Under the pieces are notes generated by a model. The model worked only from the letters and a program-made list of their open reading frames with translations, did no database searches and was not told the DNA's origin. Shown piece after piece: positions 53,597 through 61,841 of a DNA stretch of 64,000 bases (its first letter is position 1; each line of letters begins with the position of its first letter). A program made the position numbers and the translations under genes. Source of the stretch: JAAXHF01 sp963665955 (GTDB lineage: Bacteria > Desulfobacterota > Binatia > Bin18); contig OZ246887.1 of assembly GCA_965231765.1 (NCBI GenBank), forward strand, positions 2,666,001 to 2,730,000, read 5' to 3'.

Positions 53597-53908
53597 ATGG
53601 TCTTTACACAGCGGGAAGCCCGAGCCATTGCGGTGAAGCTCCAGGCTGAAATCAAAACAGGGAAAAAACATGATCAGGCCATCATTCGTTATGGTAGCCA
53701 CGTCGTAGCAAGATACGGCATTCGACGCGGAAGCCAGGCTGCCGGGCATGACTATATTCCGCGCCAACTGTATGTTTCTCGCCAGCAGGCATTAGACCTC
53801 GTCCAATGCCCCCTTGATAGGGACGGCTATTTTGCCATCCTACGTGAGCACGGCCGACTCTCTGAAGAAAACCACACTCAGCCCGAAAAATATCAAAAAA
53901 ATTCATAA
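53597..53908 (+). CDS. HicA-like small protein
   Basis: 103 residues from the ATG at 53597, 2 bp after the HicB-like gene; a TTG at 53588 overlaps it. KTGKKHDQAIIRYGSHVVARYGIRRGS, then GHDYIPRQLYVSRQQA resembles the double-stranded-RNA-binding fold of HicA-type toxins, with a histidine in the GHDYI motif as a catalytic candidate. It is last in the three-gene module. Confidence 0.6.
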   Translation: MVFTQREARAIAVKLQAEIKTGKKHDQAIIRYGSHVVARYGIRRGSQAAGHDYIPRQLYVSRQQALDLVQCPLDRDGYFAILREHGRLSEENHTQPEKYQKNS

Positions 53909-53953
53909 GTTAGGCCCAGCACCCTCGCCTCGTCCAAGACCTGAATGGGCCAC

Positions 53954-53978
53954 TACGTCTGATAATTGCGTATTATGT
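53954..53978 (+). repeat. Array site copy 2
   Basis: TACGTCTGATAA, TTGCG core, TATTATGT. It is preceded by GGCCCA (53918-53923) and TGGGCC (53946-53951) flanking a 22-bp loop, with TA on either side and a two-base bulge. The spacer repeat GTGCCCCTGGTGG follows at 54024-54053. Confidence 0.8.
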
Positions 53979-54023
53979 CCCGCTTGGGCAGGCGGGGCTG
54001 TGCTCTTGAGGGAGGTGAGCCCC

Positions 54024-54053
54024 GTGCCCCTGGTGGAGAAGATGCGGCTAGGC
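54024..54053 (+). repeat. Second copy of the 30-bp spacer repeat
   Basis: Matches 51346-51375 with one mismatch. It lies 45 bp after array site copy 2 and ends at the terminus of the leftward secreted-protein gene. Confidence 0.8.
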
Positions 54054-55100
54054 GACCCGTTCAATCGTCCAACTGTTATCGGGATTCCGGCTCGCAACAA
54101 AGGTGATGGTTTGGCCGTTAATATTCGAGTCGACAATGGTTATCCCTGTGCCAGCTGAGATGAACCCGAACCGCCCACTTCCGGAGGCATCGACCGAGAA
54201 GGTCTCACCGTTTGTGGGGTGGGTACAACTCTCTCCCGGATTCACCACTAACCCCGCCGTGCACTGCCCCCCCGCGCTACCGCTCCCCGCGCTACCGCCC
54301 CCAGTGGGCTCGCTCTCAAGCCGCCAACTATATCCCCCCTGCTCGCCATCGGTACAGGTGTATCGGGAGGTGGCGGTGGTTGCGGAGGTGAAGGTGAGTT
54401 GAGAGGTGCACACGTCGCCATCATCATAACTCACCGTCAGCCTGGCCGTGTTTGGCCCCGTATTGCTATAGGTATACCTGCCTGGATATCGCTCGCCCGG
54501 CGCATACTCCACGAGACGTCCGGCCGAGGGAAACTCGCTATAAAACCGGGCGTCGTCCACGCTGACCGCCCGCTTGCCGACGACAAGCCGATCAAACGCC
54601 GCTTGGTCTGCCGGCGCAAAGCCGGCAGGACTCTCGGGCACGACCTCGAAGTGTTGGCTGCTCTCATTCCAGCCCAGCCGCGCGCTCTCCCCGGGCGACG
54701 GGAAATCCTCGACCCGGACCTCGGCACTCGCGCCCTGCACAAACGCCTCGCCCAAGGTCCCCACGGTGAACGTGCTCCGGGCGAACTCTACGCCGTTGTC
54801 ATAGGCCACGGCCTCATGCTCCCCATCGCTTAACAGTGCCCAGTTCCAGATGGCCACAAAGCCGTTGGGCGTATCCCCGCAGGCCCCGCTTGTATCGCCC
54901 CGCTCACTCCCATGCAGCATCGGAATGGGGTCGCCGTCGTCAATGACGACGGTAAGGGCGGTGGCCTCGCATTTCCAGCCCGAGATCACCCCAATGCCCG
55001 ACAGGTTGGAGCCGGTGCCCGGAATATCCAGTGTGGCGGCCTGGGTCACCGCAGGCGCCAGGAGCAGGAGCCCCAGGTAAAGACGGAAGAAGACAGACAT
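54048..55100 (-). CDS. Secreted hypothetical protein in an array module
   Basis: 350 residues behind GAGGGT. Signal peptide MSVFFRLYLGLLLLAPAVTQA. The mature part is beta-rich: ISGWKCEATALTVVIDDGDP, an internal SDDARFYSEFPSAGRLVEYAPGE region, LTVSYDDGDVCTSQLTF, and a C-terminal NSWTIERV. Six or more cysteines suggest disulfides. GC-rich. The opposite strand to the other modules of the array. Confidence 0.7.
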   Translation of the reverse strand: MSVFFRLYLGLLLLAPAVTQAATLDIPGTGSNLSGIGVISGWKCEATALTVVIDDGDPIPMLHGSERGDTSGACGDTPNGFVAIWNWALLSDGEHEAVAYDNGVEFARSTFTVGTLGEAFVQGASAEVRVEDFPSPGESARLGWNESSQHFEVVPESPAGFAPADQAAFDRLVVGKRAVSVDDARFYSEFPSAGRLVEYAPGERYPGRYTYSNTGPNTARLTVSYDDGDVCTSQLTFTSATTATSRYTCTDGEQGGYSWRLESEPTGGGSAGSGSAGGQCTAGLVVNPGESCTHPTNGETFSVDASGSGRFGFISAGTGITIVDSNINGQTITFVASRNPDNSWTIERVA

Positions 55101-55246
55101 GAGACCCTCCTCAGGAGCAAGATGTGACAGCCCGGCAGTCTATATTGCTCCCGCGCTGTACCGCAACCGCGACGGTTCACGGCTCGGCTTCCGTCCCCCG
55201 CCTCCCACGGAACCATCTGTGGCCACGTCGCCCGAGCTGGCCTTGT

Positions 55247-55271
55247 TACGTCTGATAAAATCGTATTATGT
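55247..55271 (+). repeat. Array site copy 3
   Basis: TACGTCTGATAA, AATCG core, TATTATGT. It is preceded by nested inverted repeats (TTCCGT with ACGGAA; GGCCA 55221-55225 with TGGCC 55238-55242). It lies between the divergent secreted-protein and HTH/EVE-like genes in a 415-bp spacer that has no other gene I can support. Confidence 0.8.
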
Positions 55272-55515
55272 CTACCCCGCGCCGTGTGAGCGGAGCAGGG
55301 CGCCGTCGGTCGGCCTGAAGGACAACCCCCCTCGGCTCGCGGGGCTTTGCGCCCGTCTGGAGCGATTCTGGGCCAAATCGGGGGCTTTCTGGTTACGGCC
55401 CCTATTTGTCGGGGGATTCCATTTAGATACGGTTCTTGCGATCTCATTAGAGTCCTCTAGAGCCCTTTACAGATCCCTTGTAGTTGTATATATTCGCCAT
55501 AAGGAGGAAAGCACG

Positions 55516-56241
55516 ATGGAATTGTTCACTGTTGAAGAGGTTGCCCAACTTTGGCGTGTTCAGCCAGAGATTGTCCAGGCGCACGTGGACGCGAGGCGTC
55601 TGAGAGGCATTAACATCGGCATCGACGAGCCCCAGGTGAGATTTGATTCGGCGGATATCGCCGACTGCCTGAAAATATTGAGAGGCCGTAGCGGTGGTGA
55701 ACTGGCGGCGGCGGGGGAGCGGGCTCGCCTCTCTCTTCCTGGGGTATATCGGCTGAACATCAAGCCTGATTCTCAGGGCACCGATCCCGTAAAATTTTGC
55801 CTTGATGGGGATCAGGGCATCGCCGGCATGGGATGGCCTGTTAAGGCGAGCAGCCACCTGGATTGGGAGCAGTATCGACAACTAGCGGCCGTCGAATATC
55901 CCGACACGGCTTGGGGGAGTGTGAGTACACTCCACGCCGCCCCGAGTCACGCCGCAATTTGGACCCGACGTGACCATGGACCGAATACGCGATTTTATGT
56001 CGGGCAGGTTGTTGGCCCTTGGGAGTATCGCAATGACAAGCAGGCACGCTCGGCCGACATCGTCAACGTTCGCTCTGTCATCTGGCACGAAGTGGGCGGA
56101 TACGATGCTGTCCCAGATTCCATTGCAAGGGCATTTACTCCCCTCACCTTCGCACCGATAAATCAGCCAGAGGCTGTAGAGTTCACGGAGGTATTGGCGA
56201 GCCAACTCGTCTCCGATGGTATCTGGGAAGAAATCGGCTAG
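55516..56241 (+). CDS. HTH plus EVE/PUA-like domain protein
   Basis: 241 residues from the ATG at 55516 behind AAGGAGG; the frame is open further upstream but without a start signal. The N-terminal ELFTVEEVAQLWRVQPEIVQAHV is an excisionase/MerR-type helix-turn-helix. The C-terminal part (RRDHGPNTRFYVGQVVGPWEYRND, VNVRSVIWHEVGGY) looks like the EVE/PUA-like fold that reads modified bases, at moderate confidence. Its role in its module is unknown. Array sites 3 and 4 flank it. Confidence 0.55.
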   Translation: MELFTVEEVAQLWRVQPEIVQAHVDARRLRGINIGIDEPQVRFDSADIADCLKILRGRSGGELAAAGERARLSLPGVYRLNIKPDSQGTDPVKFCLDGDQGIAGMGWPVKASSHLDWEQYRQLAAVEYPDTAWGSVSTLHAAPSHAAIWTRRDHGPNTRFYVGQVVGPWEYRNDKQARSADIVNVRSVIWHEVGGYDAVPDSIARAFTPLTFAPINQPEAVEFTEVLASQLVSDGIWEEIG

Positions 56242-56278
56242 GCCGCCCGTTGACCCGCAAGCCATTCAGATCGGCCTG

Positions 56279-56329
56279 AAAGCGGCCCACACCGGGGCCG
56301 CCTTTACGTCTGATAATGTTCTATTATGT
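56279..56329 (+). repeat. Array site copy 4 with hairpin
   Basis: Hairpin AAAGCGGCCC (56279-56288) and GGGCCGC (56295-56301), bulged C, TTT (56303-56305). The site is at 56305-56329: TACGTCTGATAA, TGTTC core, TATTATGT. The hairpin has the same design as copy 1, with a bulged C on the right arm. The 190 bp after it contain no supported gene. Confidence 0.8.
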
Positions 56330-56520
56330 CTACCTTCCGGCGTGATTTTATTGGGCTTTTGCGACACGGCAGAGACACACTCGAAAACGCCAGTAAAAAG
56401 GCCCCTGCAAGCGAGGCAGTTAGCAGATCTTTGAGGAGGGGCTATGCCGTGGCTGTGGCTCTTCAGCGCCGTATGAGCAGGGGACCCGCATGGAAGAGCA
56501 CCGCCGCCTGAACGCCCTAC

Positions 56521-57249
56521 TCAATCCTCTTCGGTTTCCCGCACCTTCGACAAGGCGCTCGCAAGGAGGCCGGCAGGGGCGGCCACCACGCCCAACCCGA
56601 TCAAGAGGATGATGAAGGTGAATATCCTGCCGCCGGCAGTAATCGGGTACACGTCTCCATAGCCGACCGTTGTCAGGGTCACGACTGCCCACCACAGGGC
56701 ATGCAAAATGGAACTGAAGGCCTCTGGCTGAACGGGATGCTCGAAGTAGTAGATGCCGGCGGCCGATATGAAGATCAGGATGAGAGTCATGGAGAAGAAC
56801 AGAATAAATTCTTCCTGGCAGTCCACGAACGCTCTCAGCAATCTGTCTGACGCTCTGCTATAGGCCGCCAGCTTGAGCAATCGAAAAATTCGGAGCAGGC
56901 GAAATGCCCTGAAAAAGCGGAGCCCCGTGACCTCAGCCCCTGCGAAGAGAGCCAGGTAGAACGGGAGCACTGCGACACAATCAATGAGGCCGTAAAAACT
57001 GAAGAGGTAATCCCTTTTTCGCTCCGCGAGATAACACCTGAGCCCGTACTCAAGAGTGAAGAGCACTGTGACCACGACTTCGGAAATCCAGAGAAATTGT
57101 CTCGTGTTCTCGCTTAGGGCGGGCACTGTTTCATAGGTGAGCGCGGCGATGAAATAGAAGATCAAGACAATGATCGCCCAATCAAAGGCTTTCCCTTCCC
57201 ACGTGTCAGTGCCATTGACGATGGTTCTTAGCCGGGCTTTGACGCTCAT
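56521..57249 (-). CDS. Voltage-gated-type ion channel (Kv-like)
   Basis: 242 residues, six membrane segments. S4 carries regularly spaced arginines (FRAFRLLRIFRLLKL). The pore has TVGYGDVYP, the potassium selectivity filter, between S5 and S6 (GVVAAPAGLLASAL). Probably a potassium channel of the inner membrane. Confidence 0.9.
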   Translation of the reverse strand: MSVKARLRTIVNGTDTWEGKAFDWAIIVLIFYFIAALTYETVPALSENTRQFLWISEVVVTVLFTLEYGLRCYLAERKRDYLFSFYGLIDCVAVLPFYLALFAGAEVTGLRFFRAFRLLRIFRLLKLAAYSRASDRLLRAFVDCQEEFILFFSMTLILIFISAAGIYYFEHPVQPEAFSSILHALWWAVVTLTTVGYGDVYPITAGGRIFTFIILLIGLGVVAAPAGLLASALSKVRETEED

Positions 57250-57310
57250 GCGTTCCCTTCGTGCAGACCTGTCACGTATGTTGATGCCGAGTTGGTTTGC
57301 TTGGTACCGT

Positions 57311-58048
57311 CTATAGATAAGAGAGCGCCAGCTGCCCGGAACTGATCGCCCGGGTTGCTCGGGTCATCCCTTCCGCGTCATCAACTACCATCCAAGGACC
57401 GGTGTGGACAAATCCGTACAACGGCTCCCCAGCTTTGAGCATTTTAGGATAGGTCCCACGTGTCGTGCTGAACCGTTTGCCCGCGGACATAAAATCAAAA
57501 ACACGCGGCTCAAGAATCTGACAGCCGGTGAACATATAGGCTGATAGCGGTTCATCCACCTGCACCTCAGCCGGTTCGCCGCGTACGCGGCGCAAGCGTC
57601 CAAGCCGGTTGATCTCTAGCAGCCCGTACGCTGCGGCTTCTGGGTCAGGCCGGAGGACCAAGGTCCCCGCAGCCTTGTTGCGACGGTGTGCAGCCAAAAC
57701 GGCACCAAGATCAAGATCAAGAATGGCATCAGAGTTGATAACCAGAAAAGTCTCTCCGTCCAAAAATGGCTGCGCGTTTTTAATGCCTCCGCCTGTCTCA
57801 AGGAGTAGATCTTCTGGGGAATACGTAATCCGGACGCCGTACGCGCTTCCATCACCCAGGGTGGTCCGAATCTGATCGCCCAGATGGTGCAGGTTAATCA
57901 CGACCTGTTCTATGCCTTGGGATCGAACAAAGCGCAAAGCGTATTCGATCAACGGCCGGCCAGCGACCGGAGCAAGAGCCTTGGGAATGGTATCGGTCAA
58001 CGGCCGCATCCGCAGCCCCAGGCCAGCGGCGAGAATCATGGCACGCAT
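57311..58048 (-). CDS. murU: N-acetylmuramate-1-phosphate uridylyltransferase, MurU-like
   Basis: 245 residues. MRAMILAAGLGLRMRPLTDTIPKAL is the nucleotidyltransferase signature; FLVINSDAILDLDL is the metal-binding region. Next to an AmgK-like kinase, from which it is separated by 2 bp. Together they would make UDP-MurNAc from recycled MurNAc. Without the neighbour it would be called a generic NDP-sugar pyrophosphorylase. Confidence 0.85.
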   Translation of the reverse strand: MRAMILAAGLGLRMRPLTDTIPKALAPVAGRPLIEYALRFVRSQGIEQVVINLHHLGDQIRTTLGDGSAYGVRITYSPEDLLLETGGGIKNAQPFLDGETFLVINSDAILDLDLGAVLAAHRRNKAAGTLVLRPDPEAAAYGLLEINRLGRLRRVRGEPAEVQVDEPLSAYMFTGCQILEPRVFDFMSAGKRFSTTRGTYPKMLKAGEPLYGFVHTGPWMVVDDAEGMTRATRAISSGQLALSYL

Positions 58049-58050
58049 GG

Positions 58051-59124
58051 TTAGTCAGTGAAATGCGCAGTCACAATATCCTGCAACGGCCGGTATTGCG
58101 GGAGTCTTTCAAGCACCCGCCGGATAGTCGCCAGTGTCGGCGGAATATACTGACTGTAGCCAGTCTTCTGCTTTTCCAACTCTAAGTAATAAAAGCGGCC
58201 GACGACTTTGCAGGCTTTCTGGAGCAGACACAGATTGTACTCTTCCCAGGCATAGTCGTGGGACAGCGCATCACCGCCAGCTTGTTGCCAGGCGTCGTGA
58301 TAATACTCAACCAGCTTGTGTTCCAAGTCTGGCGTTACAACTGTTGGCGTATCGCGGTCGTTCAACAGTGTCGCAAGATCATAGGTGGCTGGCCCTAATA
58401 GCGCATCCTGAAAATCAATGACCCTAAGCTCGTCGCCCTGCACATACAGATTCCAGCTGTGATAGTCCCGATGATTGAGAAACGCGGGGGCTTGATCAAG
58501 ACGGCTGGAAATCTCCCGGAACAGGGGGCGGAGGATGTTTGCTTCTGCGTCGGCAAGCGGTTTGCCTGCTCGCTTTTCAAGTCCCCATTCCACAAAGTGT
58601 TCAAACTCCCATTCAAACAGGCGCTGATCAAAACGTTGCTGAAAGGCGATGCAGGCGGTGTCACGTTTACGAGTACCGGTGATTTGCAGCAACAAGAGTT
58701 GGTCGATAGCGTGTTTGTATAACGCTTCTTTGTCTGCTGCTGAGCGCTCTTGGGCAGCCTCGCGCAGGGGTATGTCACCGATATCTTCGAGCAGCAGAAA
58801 GCCTTCTTTTTGGCCGTCGTAATACAGCTCTGGGATACGTATACCGAGGGGCCGCAGGAAACGGTCAACATTCACATACGGCAGCTCTGTGAGTGGCTCA
58901 GAAAAAACAGACAGCTCCTCCGATGAGAGCGGCAGCGCGCTGTCTGCTAAAACCATTGCCACGGCTGTTGTCGGCGTTGCCGGCCTGCTCCCGCGCAACT
59001 GCAAACGAAGATAACGGCGACTTGAGGCATCCCCGGCCAGTGGCTTTGCTTCGGTAATCCCGGCTCCAGTCCCCCAGACCTTATACACTGCGACATCAAG
59101 CCCGTGCTGTAACTGTACATCCAT
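58051..59124 (-). CDS. amgK: Anomeric MurNAc/GlcNAc kinase, AmgK-like
   Basis: 357 residues from the ATG at 59124; a TTG at 59142 is an alternative. Aminoglycoside-phosphotransferase fold: FLLLEDIGDIPL, catalytic FLNHRDYHSWNLYV and VIDFQDALLGPATYDLATL. AmgK phosphorylates MurNAc at C1 in the fosfomycin-resistant recycling bypass. Operon with murU. Confidence 0.85.
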   Translation of the reverse strand: MDVQLQHGLDVAVYKVWGTGAGITEAKPLAGDASSRRYLRLQLRGSRPATPTTAVAMVLADSALPLSSEELSVFSEPLTELPYVNVDRFLRPLGIRIPELYYDGQKEGFLLLEDIGDIPLREAAQERSAADKEALYKHAIDQLLLLQITGTRKRDTACIAFQQRFDQRLFEWEFEHFVEWGLEKRAGKPLADAEANILRPLFREISSRLDQAPAFLNHRDYHSWNLYVQGDELRVIDFQDALLGPATYDLATLLNDRDTPTVVTPDLEHKLVEYYHDAWQQAGGDALSHDYAWEEYNLCLLQKACKVVGRFYYLELEKQKTGYSQYIPPTLATIRRVLERLPQYRPLQDIVTAHFTD

Positions 59125-59226
59125 GCCGCTACCGACTAGCAATCGTGTTGCCGCTTGTCAAAGCCGCTGTGTAGACAATCACTCCAGATATTGCAAAGGA
59201 CTGAGGCTTGTGATGAGACAGGGCCT

Positions 59227-59484
59227 ATGGCATCTCACCCGTCACCTGGGACGAGTCTGAGCACTGTTGAGCTTCAGGCTCTCGTCCAACAGTTACGTCA
59301 GGAACTTGCCCACAAAGAGCAGCAGATTGCGGAACTGAGAAGTCAACTGGCTCAGGTTGAAGGGAAAGAGCAAGAATCGGATGCGGGCGGACTAGCGATT
59401 CCTCAACCAGCCTCCGAGGAACCTCCTCCCGGCAGCCAGGAAGATCTGTTTGCTCAGTTGGATCAATTGTATCAGGAGAAATAA
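59227..59484 (+). CDS. Small coiled-coil protein
   Basis: 85 residues from the ATG at 59227; the frame begins earlier at 59155. VELQALVQQLRQELAHKEQQIAELRSQLAQVEGKE is a clear coiled coil, followed by a Pro/Glu-rich linker. No family. Divergent from amgK. Confidence 0.45.
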   Translation: MASHPSPGTSLSTVELQALVQQLRQELAHKEQQIAELRSQLAQVEGKEQESDAGGLAIPQPASEEPPPGSQEDLFAQLDQLYQEK

Positions 59485-59795
59485 GGCGCGACACGCTGGC
59501 TTCCGACTTGATGCTGCGCCGCAACTGGACTTTTAAGGCGCATGGTGAACAAGTTGTGTTTGTCACACATACCACTCTTCTGGGGAGAAGCCGGCAAAAT
59601 CAGCGCTGATAAAATTCGTTCTCTGGTCCGCCGTTACCGCCATACCCAAGGCTCGTTCCTTTCCGCAACAGCCTGCCGGACAGCCTGGCAGGGTCGGACG
59701 AGGCAATGCAGGGGGTACAGCGTGCATGAACTTGCGTTCATGCACGCGGGGCATATATGCTGAGTAATGGAGCGAGAGCAGCCTCAGAGCCCCGC
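59485..59795. other. Gene-poor stretch with a perfect hairpin
   Basis: No gene I can support. CGTGCATGAAC (59721-59731) and GTTCATGCACG (59736-59746) form an 11-bp perfect stem with loop TTGC. Not followed by Ts. A scar of an inserted element is possible. Confidence 0.45.
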
Positions 59796-59939
59796 ATGGA
59801 CACGCACCCCCTCATACTGGACAATCGCTCACGCACGGTCGCCGATTATTTGCTGCACAGCCTGCCGGACGCCGCAGTCTTTCGCCTGGTTTCGGTGTAT
59901 TTCACCATTTACGGATACGAAGGGGAAGAGTCCTTTTAG
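59796..59939 (+). pseudogene. N-terminal fragment of a PLD-type helicase
   Basis: About 47 residues (MDTHPLILDNRSRTVADYLL, then HSLPDAAVFRLVSVYFTIYGYE) resemble the start of phospholipase-D-like helicases of restriction loci. It ends in a stop soon after, and the remaining helicase is absent. Downstream reading frames to 60042 have no recognisable continuation. Confidence 0.5.
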
Positions 59940-60085
59940 TAAGCGCTTCAGCTGGGTGACCAATTACGATTGGGTCAATCATAGTGGCTATGACAACCTT
60001 GGCGACTGGATAGAAGAAGCCGCCGATGAAGCCGGCAGATAGGATGCCAATAAGTTTTTGTACACAATCGCATAGGAGAATCGAC

Positions 60086-60317
60086 ATGAGCAGAGTAGCC
60101 TTTCACCTACCCGATGCAGTCTCTCAGCGGCTAAAAAAACTGGCTGCCCGCACTGGACGCAGCGAAACCGAATACATGTATTGAGGCTATCCAGGAGTAT
60201 CTGGACGATCTCGAAGACTTGCATCTTGCCGAACAACGGCTGAAGGAGATTCACGAGGGGGAGTCTCGGACCGTGCCTCTTGAGAAAGTCATGAAAGATT
60301 ATGGTCTGGCAGATTGA
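60086..60317 (+). pseudogene. Antitoxin gene, frameshifted
   Basis: MSRVAFHLPDAVSQRLKKLA and RTGRSETEYMY, then a TGA; the +1 frame continues AIQEYLDDLEDLHLAEQRLKE to GLAD and a stop at 60317. One base is missing or added near 60179. A RelB/RHH-type antitoxin with a good ribosome site (TAGGAGAA). Probably inactive. Confidence 0.75.
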
Positions 60318-60630
60318 GCTTGCCAAAGACGCAGAGAGCGAATTGAGGAAAATAGACCGACAATCGGCAAAGCGCATCCTGAGCTTCTTACATGACCGTG
60401 TCGCCATGCTGGAAGACCCGCGCAGCATTGGCGAAGCCCTCAAAGGTTCCAAGTGAGGCGAGTTCTGGAAATACCGTGTAGGCGATTCTCGCGTTATCAG
60501 TAGCATCAAAGATGATGCCCTTCTCATCCTCGTTGTGAAGATTGGCCACAGGCGTGAAGTATATCGTTGCATGAGGGGACAGAGCCCAGCTTGTTTGCGC
60601 ACAGGATATACTGCCATGAGGCGGGAGTAG
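60301..60630 (+). pseudogene. RelE-type toxin gene, in-frame stop
   Basis: Starts at an ATG inside the antitoxin end. MVWQIELAKDAESELRKIDRQ, LEDPRSIGEALKGSK, then TGA (60454-60456) and GEFWKYRVGDSRVIS, VVKIGHRREVYR. Normal members have Leu or similar at the TGA position. The toxin is thus cut in the middle, matching the broken antitoxin: a dead module. The RelE-like homology ends near 60570. Confidence 0.75.
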
Positions 60631-60635
60631 CAGCT

Positions 60636-61841
60636 ATGGTCATCGAAGAAATTCGCATCCGAAACTTCAAAGCGCTCAAAAACGTTGCCCTGAAAAATCT
60701 CCCTGCCTTGGCGGTATTTGTCGGACAGAATGGAGTCGGCAAAACTACCTTGTTTCGCGTTTTTTCGTTTCTGAAAAATTGTTTGTCACAGAATGTCCGC
60801 GTGGCATTGCAAAACGAAGGCGGCTTCAACGGGTTTAAGGAAGTGATCACCCGTGGCGTTGATCCGTCGGAGAGCATCATTATTGAACTCAAGTTTCGCT
60901 TGACGATAGCGGACAAGGAACGCTTGGTGACCTATCGTTTGGAAATTGGTTTGGAAAATAAGAGACCTGTGGTGCGCCGCGAAATATTGCGCTACAAGCG
61001 CGCCGCCTATGGCGCGCCTTTTCACTTTATTGATTTTTCCCAAGGCAAAGGCGCCGCGGTCAGCAATGAAGAAGATTTTAGTAAACCTGACACAGACCTC
61101 ACCAGAGAAGATCAGGCGGTTAATCCTGATGTACTGGCTATCAGTAGTCTTGGACAACTCGCGCGCTTCAAGGCGGCAAAAGCGTTTCGCGAATTGATAG
61201 AAAATTGGCATATTTCGGACTTTCATATTAACGATGCGCGCGGCAAGAAAAGCCCTGAGCCAGGCTTTCATCTTTCCAGTTCGGGAGACAACCTGCCTTC
61301 GGTCGCCCTGCACCTCAAAGAAGAATATCCCGATATTTTTGAAGCGGTGTTGAAAAAAGTACGCGAAAGAGTGCCCGGTATCTCTGATATTGAAGCCAAA
61401 ACCGGTGAGGACGGAAGTCTACTGATTCGCTACGCCGACAACGCTTTCCAAGATCCCTTTTTGGACTTCAATGTTTCCGATGGCACAATAAAGATGTTCG
61501 CCTATCTGCTGTTGCTACACGACCCCAAACCACACAAAATTCTCTGCGTAGAGGAACCCGAAAACCAGTTGTATCCAAGGCTGATGACGATACTTGCGGA
61601 AGAATTTCAAGAGTATGCCCGCAAAGGCGGGCAGGTATTTGTTTCCACCCATTCGCCACAATTTCTCAACGCCATACGGCTGGAGAGTTTGTTCTTGATT
61701 GAGAAGGCCGCAGGCGTATCGGCAATTATGCCCTTCACCGCAGACCCGCTCGTGAGCGGCCAGATCGAGGCAGGGGACAAAGCGGGTTATTTGTGGGAAC
61801 AGGGGATGTTCGAGGGGTTCAGCCAAAGAGCCCAAATATGA
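60636..61841 (+). CDS. AAA (AAA_21-type) ATPase
   Basis: 401 residues from the ATG at 60636. Walker A GQNGVGKTT (about 30-38), ABC-like motif NVSDGTIKMFAYLLLL and Walker B KILCVEEPENQLYPRL with the following VFVSTHSPQF. Its stop overlaps (ATGA) the DUF4276 gene. Such ATPase-plus-DUF4276 pairs are frequent in defence islands and resemble OLD/Gabija-type systems; the function here is inference. A paralogue starts at 63061. Confidence 0.85.
   Translation: MVIEEIRIRNFKALKNVALKNLPALAVFVGQNGVGKTTLFRVFSFLKNCLSQNVRVALQNEGGFNGFKEVITRGVDPSESIIIELKFRLTIADKERLVTYRLEIGLENKRPVVRREILRYKRAAYGAPFHFIDFSQGKGAAVSNEEDFSKPDTDLTREDQAVNPDVLAISSLGQLARFKAAKAFRELIENWHISDFHINDARGKKSPEPGFHLSSSGDNLPSVALHLKEEYPDIFEAVLKKVRERVPGISDIEAKTGEDGSLLIRYADNAFQDPFLDFNVSDGTIKMFAYLLLLHDPKPHKILCVEEPENQLYPRLMTILAEEFQEYARKGGQVFVSTHSPQFLNAIRLESLFLIEKAAGVSAIMPFTADPLVSGQIEAGDKAGYLWEQGMFEGFSQRAQI

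Noticed and set aside
55099..55515. An upstream extension of the HTH/EVE-like gene
   Set aside because: It crosses array site copy 3 and GC-rich hairpins and has no start signal; the AAGGAGG-preceded ATG at 55516 fits the domain start.
52142..56330. Canonical class-1-like integron attC sites
   Set aside because: The GTTRRRY/RYYYAAC core boxes are absent or in the wrong order, and no intI gene is present; so the array is only called integron-like.
60301..60630. Selenocysteine at the TGA in the RelE-type gene
   Set aside because: The position normally holds Leu or similar, no SECIS-type hairpin was noticed, and the partner antitoxin is broken as well.
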